This document shows, piece by piece, positions 5,327 through 10,115 of a stretch of DNA of 10,115 bases. Below the pieces are notes generated by a model, which searched no databases, had not been told where the DNA came from, and saw only the letters and a program-made list of their open reading frames with translations. Each line of letters starts with the position of its first letter. Within the stretch, counting starts at the first letter, position 1. Source of the DNA: Thermoflexus hugenholtzii JAD2 (GTDB lineage: Bacteria > Chloroflexota > Dehalococcoidia > UBA2979); NCBI GenBank assembly GCA_945889565.1, contig CAMDBZ010000036.1, forward strand, positions 1 through 10,115. The letters run 5' to 3'. The translations under genes and the position numbers were made by a program.

Positions 5327-6151
5327 TCACTTGACGAGTTCGACTCCCGAAACGCGTACGCGCCACGCGCGCCCTTGACTTCCCGCTTGGATCACGAGGA
5401 AGTGCCGTGCAACATATTGCGTGAACTTGAGCTCCTTGCACTCGGACGATGCCGTCCGTGACCGGTCTTGCACACTCTCGATCCTGCCCTCGGACTCGAT
5501 GAGGACGGCGATATCGAGGTGCTGACTGTTATTAGCCGCATCCGGTGGCGGAGCCGCGTCGAGATCCCAGCAGATAGTCCAGGTGTCCCCGACGGGGCGG
5601 AAGAAGGCGGTGAAGGTGTCCTTTGAGCCCTCGAACAGCAGTGTGTCGCCGTCGGCACGCGTTGGCGCCGCGTGAATCGCCCAGTCCGTGCGCCAGGCCG
5701 GGAGTTCGGGAGTCTGAGGTTGCCCCGTTCCTCGCCGTTGGACGACCATCGTCCAACTCGTGCCCTCGCCGGGGCTTACGGACACGCGAAGGTCGTACTG
5801 GCCGGGCTTGTCGATGGGCGTGCACCCAAGGGTGCCGGGGCCTCCCGCGCCGCTGTCAGACTTCAGCCAGACCCCGTCGCCCGTGTACAGCGAGACGAGC
5901 ATGTTGGTCGGGTTGTCTGCGCGCCCCCTGCTGAGCAACGACGGACAGAACTCCCACTTCCCCGGGCCGACCTCGAAGGTCCCGGTGCGCGCGGCGAGCG
6001 TGCCTCTCCATGAGAAGGCTGGCTCCTCTGGCAACGGACGATTCGTACGCGCATAGACGGCCGACGTCGAGCTCAGCATGATCAGCGCGCCCACGACCCA
6101 CGTCGCGAAGGCAACGCCCCTGCCGAACTGCCGCAGCGGCAGCGCGATCAC
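5327..6151 (-). CDS. Exported protein with two tandem disulfide-bearing beta-sandwich-like units, third gene of the TelA operon
   Basis: 274 residues, GTG start overlapping the TelA stop as GTGA, hence probably translationally coupled. Residues 10-34 form a signal peptide or anchor (Arg7 and Arg11, a hydrophobic stretch GVAFATWVVGALIML, then STSAVYARA-like cleavage region). The rest reads as two similar units of about 95 residues. Unit 1 has TFEV..W66..C69, then LVSLYTGDG, C110, YDLRVSV and SW133TMVV. Unit 2 has TFTA..W191..C194, then DIAVLIESEG, C238, HFLVIQA and AW263RVRV. The Cys spacing is 41 and 44, so one disulfide per unit is likely. The pattern recalls PPC (pre-peptidase C-terminal) and similar beta-sandwich domains, but I do not recognise the family. 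It could sense or bind something outside the membrane on behalf of the TelA module; this is inference. Confidence 0.8.
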   Translation of the reverse strand: MIALPLRQFGRGVAFATWVVGALIMLSSTSAVYARTNRPLPEEPAFSWRGTLAARTGTFEVGPGKWEFCPSLLSRGRADNPTNMLVSLYTGDGVWLKSDSGAGGPGTLGCTPIDKPGQYDLRVSVSPGEGTSWTMVVQRRGTGQPQTPELPAWRTDWAIHAAPTRADGDTLLFEGSKDTFTAFFRPVGDTWTICWDLDAAPPPDAANNSQHLDIAVLIESEGRIESVQDRSRTASSECKELKFTQYVARHFLVIQAGSQGRAWRVRVSGVELVK

Positions 6152-7350
6152 GCATTACCCTCGGTCGCGAGCGATGCGGATTCCACGCGCCCGAGCTGCA
6201 CGACGCGCGACTCCGCGGCGCTGGTCAGCTGCTCGAATTCCACGATGGTCTGCGCCATCGCGGGCAGCGCCTCGCGCCGGAACCGCGAGATATCATCGAG
6301 CGCGGTCGTGATGTCGGCGAACGCGGTGCGCAGCCGCTCCGCATCGAGGGTCGCGCTCGCCGCCTGCGCGTGGATCTCCGCCCCCTGCGTGCGCAACCGC
6401 TCTGCGGTGCCCGCGATGAGGTCGGTCGTCGTCGCCCCGACCGCGGCTACCTGGTCGAGGACGATCCGCTGGTGTGCGAGGGCGAACGCCACTGACACCG
6501 CCGTGCGCAGTGCTGTCACCGTTACGGCGATCGAGCGATCGACGCCGCGGATCAGCTCGCGGTTGTTGCGGATGATGATCTCCGAAGCCAGCATGCCCTG
6601 CTGGCCGACGACGACCTGCTGTTGGAGGTCGATCACCCGCTGGCGCACGGGGAACAGCAGCTCATCCTCCACGAAGCGAGGTCGATCCGGCGCGTCGGCG
6701 AATTGCACGGCGGTTCGCTCGGCGAGCGCGCGATCCAGCGTCTGCGCGAATCGGATCTCCGCCTGGAGCTGCTGTCCGACCAGGCGCATGTCGCGCTGGT
6801 CGTCGGCGAGCGTCGCGTTGTCGCGACGCAGCTGCTCGCGGCCCGTCTCGAGCGCCCTGATGATGTCGTCGATGACCACCTGCGCGCTCTGGTACCGCGC
6901 GAAGTAGCGCCGTAGGGGATGCCCGAACCCGGGGAGCGTGCCCAGCATCCGCGCCGGCCACCCGGGCGTGAAATCGACCCGATGCGGACTGAGCGCCTCG
7001 ACCTGCGTGCGCAGATTCGCGAGCGCGGATGCGACGGCGCCGCCCTCGGCACCGCGGGTCGCGAGCTCCTTCACGGGCCCAAGCAGCATGCGGCTCTGCT
7101 GGGCCGCTCGCAGTTGCAGCTCGCGTCCCAGCTCGTCGACCGTCTCCCGCACGTCCGTCGGCGCCGGCGAGTCGTCCTCCGCGATAGCGAGCAAGCGCGC
7201 GGCGACCTCTGCCGCGCGTGCTTCGAGTTCGGCGTTGCCTTGCGTGGCGGAATCGGCGGGTGGACTCGCCAGCTCGATCTTCACCGCATCCACGTCGATC
7301 TTCAGCCCCACCGCCTGCTCGTTCCGCGGATCGAGCCCTGCGTTCGTCAC
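6148..7350 (-). CDS. telA: TelA/KlaA-family toxic anion resistance protein
   Basis: 400 residues, the usual length. The family (PF05816; KlaA/TelA of plasmid tellurite-resistance loci, YaaN and YceH in Bacillus) is cytoplasmic, mostly alpha-helical, and linked to tolerance of tellurite and of cell-envelope stress; its biochemical activity is not established. Diagnostic segments: RNNRELIRGVDRSIAVTV (261-278), LRTAVSVAFALAHQRIVLDQ (281-300), TTTDLIAGTAERLRTQGAEI (307-326) and QAASATLDAERLRTAFADI (329-347). Residues 40-120 and 160-215 are long charged coiled-coil-like helices. The GTG start overlaps the TGA of the upstream gene (GTGA), and the stop overlaps the next GTG in the same way. Expected to work with the membrane protein encoded just upstream. 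No terZ/terD, colicin or other Ter genes are in the window. Confidence 0.93.
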   Translation of the reverse strand: MTNAGLDPRNEQAVGLKIDVDAVKIELASPPADSATQGNAELEARAAEVAARLLAIAEDDSPAPTDVRETVDELGRELQLRAAQQSRMLLGPVKELATRGAEGGAVASALANLRTQVEALSPHRVDFTPGWPARMLGTLPGFGHPLRRYFARYQSAQVVIDDIIRALETGREQLRRDNATLADDQRDMRLVGQQLQAEIRFAQTLDRALAERTAVQFADAPDRPRFVEDELLFPVRQRVIDLQQQVVVGQQGMLASEIIIRNNRELIRGVDRSIAVTVTALRTAVSVAFALAHQRIVLDQVAAVGATTTDLIAGTAERLRTQGAEIHAQAASATLDAERLRTAFADITTALDDISRFRREALPAMAQTIVEFEQLTSAAESRVVQLGRVESASLATEGNA

Positions 7351-8144
7351 GTGCGCCTCTCCTTCTCGCGTCCCGCCGTCCCCGATGCCGCGTACTGCCC
7401 GGCGCGGCGCGCGAGCGTCTCCAGGTCCTCGATCGCCGCGCGCGCGTCGATCGGGGCGCCCTTCGCGCCCGTGTTCGTGTCGGCAAGGGCCGATGCCGTC
7501 GTGCCCAGGGCGGTGAGTGACTCCTCGTTCAAGGCCAGCAACTCGTCGACCCGCCTGAGCTGACGATCGCGCAATTCGATCCGGGTGTTCAGGGCCACCT
7601 CTGTACCGCTGGCGGAACGGTCGCCGGCTCCCTCATCGAGCTCAGCAAGCCGTCCCTCGACGTACAGCGGATCGATGGCGCTCACGCTGCGGAGGGCGAT
7701 CAGCGCTTCGTCGAGGTTCTGTATCGAGGCTCGGTACACACCTTCGGCAGCCTGCATGTAGCGGTCGAACGTCAGCTCGCCCGGGTTCAGTCGCGCATGG
7801 ATCACTCGCGCCAGCCCGCTGAAAGCATCTCGGACCTGACCGAGCTGGGTGACGCCCCTCTCGAAATCGAGCTCGCGAAAGTCGGATTCGATAGAACGCT
7901 CATGCTCGGGGTCGACCACCCGGCTGAGCCAACGCATGTCCTCGCGGGTGACCAATCCCGAGAGGACGAAGAGCCCGTACCACGCGCCGAACGCGAGCGC
8001 GGCCAGCGACCCGATGCCTACCGCAGCGGGGGGCGCGGGATCAAAGCGCGTAATCGCCCAGAGCGCCCAGAGCACCATGAGCAGCCCGGCCACCCACGTG
8101 GGCGGGTAACGGAAGAACGGGATGAGCCAGCGTGTCGTCCTCAC
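7347..8144 (-). CDS. Two-TM membrane protein with helical cytoplasmic tail, XpaC-like partner of TelA
   Basis: 265 residues. Two membrane helices lie at about 14-32 (PPTWVAGLLMVLWALWAIT) and 41-65 (AVGIGSLAALAFGAWYGLFV); basic Arg2, Arg5 and Arg12 precede the first, so both ends are probably cytoplasmic. The remaining 200 residues are charged, Ala/Leu/Glu/Arg-rich and mostly helical or coiled coil. XpaC (PF10112) sits next to the TelA homologue YaaN in Bacillus and has the same plan of N-terminal TM pair and helical tail. I infer the equivalence from architecture and position, not from recognisable sequence identity. First gene of the operon. GTG start with an excellent Shine-Dalgarno GAGGAG four bases upstream (plus-strand positions 8149-8154). 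It ends in a GTGA overlap with telA. Confidence 0.8.
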   Translation of the reverse strand: MRTTRWLIPFFRYPPTWVAGLLMVLWALWAITRFDPAPPAAVGIGSLAALAFGAWYGLFVLSGLVTREDMRWLSRVVDPEHERSIESDFRELDFERGVTQLGQVRDAFSGLARVIHARLNPGELTFDRYMQAAEGVYRASIQNLDEALIALRSVSAIDPLYVEGRLAELDEGAGDRSASGTEVALNTRIELRDRQLRRVDELLALNEESLTALGTTASALADTNTGAKGAPIDARAAIEDLETLARRAGQYAASGTAGREKERRT

Positions 8145-8417
8145 TGAACTCCTCGGCCAGGAGCGCCCGGCGCCATGGCACCAACTTCATCGTAAGGATG
8201 CGAGGTCGTGGAAGCCCTAGGGGTAACCCCGACGAGCATCCGGGAGCTGTGAAACGAGCGGGGGGGGCCTCGGGTCGCCACCGGCCGGTCCGCCCGCTCG
8301 CGATGCGTCAGGGAAATCCCGACGCGCCGGTCGACGCGGCCCGCGGAGAATGACCGCGCCAGCGCGTCTCCGGGTCGACCGCGGGGCGTCTTGGAGACGA
8401 GTCACCTGGTAGGTACC
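8145..8417. other. Divergent intergenic region between the TelA operon and the metzincin-like lipoprotein gene
   Basis: Must hold the promoters of both transcription units. On the minus strand, TACGAT (8194-8189) is a possible -10 for the TelA operon, about 45 bases before its start, but no convincing -35 precedes it. A short exact palindrome GGGGT-A-ACCCC lies at 8220-8230. GC-rich and without a plausible ORF or RNA gene. Confidence 0.4.
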
Positions 8418-9380
8418 GTGAGCAGGTTGCTACCCGCGCAGGTCAGTCCGGCAACGCTCGGGTGTGCCGCCGGGCGTCCCGTACGTACGCGGAGGGCGCG
8501 GCTACCGCTGGTGGGCGGCCGCTTCACGCTCGTGGCGCTCCTTGGTGCACTCGCGATCGCCTGCCAGCAACGCCCGCAGGCGGACACGGGCGCGCGCCCC
8601 GAGCCGTCCGTCGCCAGCGCTACCGTTGTTCCCCAGGCTGCGGCGGCGGCTTCGACTGCGCCCCTTCGCGGGGGCCCCGGACCCACCAACCCCGGGGAGC
8701 CGAGCTTTCGTGCCGCGCATCCGGTGCCTGCGCCCGCCGCGCTGCGCAGCCCGGACGTGGGCCTCGCTGAGCAGCGGGAGTGCCCGGGGTTGGGTCAGCG
8801 CGTGTGCATCGTTTCCATTGGCGACGGGCTCGCCATCAGCGTCGACGAGATCGCCGCGTACCTGCGCGGGGCGTACTACATCCCCGTCACCGCGTTGGCG
8901 CCGATCGACCTCGCAGGCATCGAGGACCAGGCGGGAGCCATCGTCGATCAGCAACGCCAGCAGGTCGAAGGCGTCGCGATGCTCGATGCGCTCAAGCGGC
9001 GTTTCCCCTCGTCTGCTGCGGACGGGCGCGTCACGCTCATCGCCGTGACGCCGTATGACATGTATTATCAGGGCAACCCGGTACCGTACACGTATTCCGT
9101 TCGCACACCACCCCCCAGCCGGTTCACGATCGTTTCGGTCGCCCGCATGGATGACCGGGGCTGGGGGCAGGCCGCAAGTATCGGGGCGCTTCGATCGCGC
9201 ACGCTGAAGCTCGTCACCCGTGAGGTAGGCGCGTTCCATTTCGGCATCCCCCTCTCCTCGGACCCTGCCAGCCTGATGAACAACAGCTTTGGCAGCCGCG
9301 CGGGAGTTGACCGCGCGCCCGAACACCTCGATTTGAGCGGGGCTACTCTCCGGCCGTTACCTCCCGCTCCTGTGCGGTAA
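8418..9380 (+). CDS. Lipoprotein with an archaemetzincin-like domain lacking the zinc-binding HExxH motif
   Basis: 320 residues from this GTG, which follows GGTAGG by four bases; TTG 8391 and GTG 8511 are alternatives. A basic stretch (RTRRAR) precedes the hydrophobic segment TLVALLGALAIAC, whose Cys (codon at 8562) fits a lipoprotein signal, though with Ala at -3. A Pro/Ala/Ser-rich linker follows. The C-terminal ~190 residues follow the order of archaemetzincins (family M54): CIVSIGDGL and a helix (DEIAAYLRGAY), a QQRQQVEGVAMLDALK segment like the R-QYNS..LL helix, VTLIAVTPYDMYY like the GITDxDLY strand, RFTIVSVARM like the VSxxRL strand, then KLVTREVGAFHFGIPL and SLMNNSF. In true archaemetzincins the penultimate segment reads HELGHxxGLxHC; here His is Arg (codon 9219) and the second His is Ala. 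It is probably catalytically inactive, a binding or decoy protein. The homology is my reading by eye. Divergent from the TelA operon. Confidence 0.7.
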   Translation: MSRLLPAQVSPATLGCAAGRPVRTRRARLPLVGGRFTLVALLGALAIACQQRPQADTGARPEPSVASATVVPQAAAAASTAPLRGGPGPTNPGEPSFRAAHPVPAPAALRSPDVGLAEQRECPGLGQRVCIVSIGDGLAISVDEIAAYLRGAYYIPVTALAPIDLAGIEDQAGAIVDQQRQQVEGVAMLDALKRRFPSSAADGRVTLIAVTPYDMYYQGNPVPYTYSVRTPPPSRFTIVSVARMDDRGWGQAASIGALRSRTLKLVTREVGAFHFGIPLSSDPASLMNNSFGSRAGVDRAPEHLDLSGATLRPLPPAPVR

Positions 9381-9603
9381 CCGAACGCGCGCGGACCTGT
9401 GCACGCCCGACTTGCATCCGACCCCCACGAACGCCTCTGTGCCCGCGCCAGAGTCCCGTTCAGGCGAGCTGGCCGAAAGCGGCGCAGTCGGTGTGCCCGT
9501 CAGGGCTGGTCGCTTCCGTGAGCCGTGGACTTCGCGCGGCCCTCGCGGGTCCGACAGACGACCTGTTGTCACGGCTTCCGGCAGCTTCCGCGGCTTCTTT
9601 CTG

Positions 9604-10115
9604 TTATCCCGTCAATGGTGTGCCCTCACCCCCCGGCCCCCTCTCTCCGGGACGGCCGGGACGGGGCGAGGGGGAGTCGGAGGAGCGGGGGTCGGACGGT
9701 CGGGTTGATTGTGTGGTTGTTTGCGCGGTGTTCGCGGGGGGCGGGACGCGGTCGCGGCCGAGGGCGATGGGGATGAGCGCGGCGATGAAGGCGCGGCGCT
9801 GGGCGGCGGGGCGGGCGTGTGCGCTCCAGTCGATGGCGGCGAGCCGGCCGAGGACGTGGCGCACGGCTCGTTCGCGGGCGTTGCGGCGGGCGGCGGTGGC
9901 GGCGGGGGTGCCGTCGCGCGGCGCGTGCGCGAGGGCGTCGGCGGTGGCGCGGGTGAGGGCGTGGGTGAGGATGGTGCGGCCGTTGGCGTCGAGCGCGCGG
10001 TGGAGGGGGGCGAGGCGGCGGGAGCGCGCGCCGGTGCTGAGGGCGTTGGTGTTGCCTCGGGGGGCGCCGGCGCCGGGGCGCTTGCCGCCTCGGGGTTTGC
10101 GGGGTGCGTCGGTGG
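9604..10115 (-). CDS. Partial hypothetical protein with GGK..GAGAPRGNTNAL motif near its N terminus
   Basis: Open for 169 codons from the window edge to TAA at 9606-9604; the start lies beyond the right end. The first visible residues, PRGGKRPGAGAPRGNTNALS, match a motif seen near the N terminus of many short bacterial hypothetical proteins (GG(K/Q)xGN.NALKHG), so little is missing. The middle is Ala/Arg-rich helix (about 30-125), with extreme use of C- and G-ending codons. The last ~20 residues, around SPSPRPGRPGERGP, are encoded by the palindromic repeat read antisense; the original protein probably ended near APPANTAQTTTQ-like sequence just before it. Function unknown: DNA binding is possible given the basic composition, but no domain is recognised. 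Confidence 0.55.
   Translation of the reverse strand, partial: TDAPRKPRGGKRPGAGAPRGNTNALSTGARSRRLAPLHRALDANGRTILTHALTRATADALAHAPRDGTPAATAARRNARERAVRHVLGRLAAIDWSAHARPAAQRRAFIAALIPIALGRDRVPPPANTAQTTTQSTRPSDPRSSDSPSPRPGRPGERGPGGEGTPLTG
9623..9675 (+). repeat. Palindromic interspersed repeat, copy 3
   Basis: Left arm CCCCCTCTCTCCG (9637-9649) and right arm CGGGGCGAGGGGG (9662-9674), with one G-T pair and the family's T/C mismatch; the loop is longer than in the other copies. The start CCCTCACCCCCCGG and the end GGGGCGAGGGGGAG are identical to those of the copy at 1299. It lies inside the 3' end of the minus-strand partial gene and 243 bases past the stop of the convergent lipoprotein gene. Confidence 0.75.

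Noticed and set aside
9527..9560. Possible terminator hairpin GGACTTCGCG / CGCGGGTCC
   Set aside because: Only two 4-bp helices broken by an internal bulge and no T run; too weak to list.
2627..9624. Shared 14-mer GTCAATGGTGTGCC at 2627 and 9611
   Set aside because: A single short exact match in 10 kb of biased sequence is close to chance, and the flanks do not align.
9412..9708. Plus-strand ORF of 98 codons after the lipoprotein gene
   Set aside because: Low-complexity composition, runs through the repeat, no ribosome site and no homology-like motif; 9381-9603 is treated as empty intergenic sequence between convergent genes.

Overview
The window is very GC-rich DNA with many GTG starts. 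Its G/C-loaded third codon positions and small CCCTCACCCC-type palindromic repeats at gene ends suggest a high-GC bacterium. Chloroflexota would fit, and Actinomycetota or a relative is the alternative. This is an impression from style; no marker gene fixes the taxonomy.

Left part (1-2.8 kb): a membrane-anchored, LppX/LolA-like extracytoplasmic protein on the plus strand converges on a small excisionase-type HTH protein on the minus strand, and their stop codons share the bases CTAG. Upstream of the HTH gene is a good promoter with a perfect inverted repeat between -35 and -10. Next comes a complete NifS/IscS-type cysteine desulfurase (minus). Its promoter appears to place the transcription start on the A of the ATG, and a perfect 8-bp dyad covers the -10 and the start codon.

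Middle (2.8-5.3 kb): a mosaic cell-surface-type ORF (choice-of-anchor U-like domain, two tandem Ig-like domains, Cys-rich 34-residue repeats, 18-residue beta-helix repeats) lies downstream of an alpha/beta-hydrolase fragment. The hydrolase frame loses its protein-like character at a run of eight C's. The surface ORF has no visible signal peptide, so this looks like a rearranged or decaying junction between two genes.

Right part (5.3-8.15 kb): a tight minus-strand operon in which both junctions are GTGA overlaps. The order is a two-TM membrane protein (XpaC-like in architecture), a TelA/KlaA-family protein, and an exported protein made of two copies of a disulfide-bearing beta-sandwich-like unit. 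Membrane protein plus TelA is a known pairing; the third member is the less familiar one. Divergently, a lipoprotein with an archaemetzincin-like layout has lost its HExxH zinc motif (8.4-9.4 kb). At the right edge a partial minus-strand gene begins with a GGK..GAGAPRGNTNAL-type motif.

Across the window, three copies of one palindromic repeat sit at or in the 3' ends of genes. Two of them supply the C-terminal residues of unrelated proteins. No RNA genes, CRISPR arrays or insertion sequences were seen.
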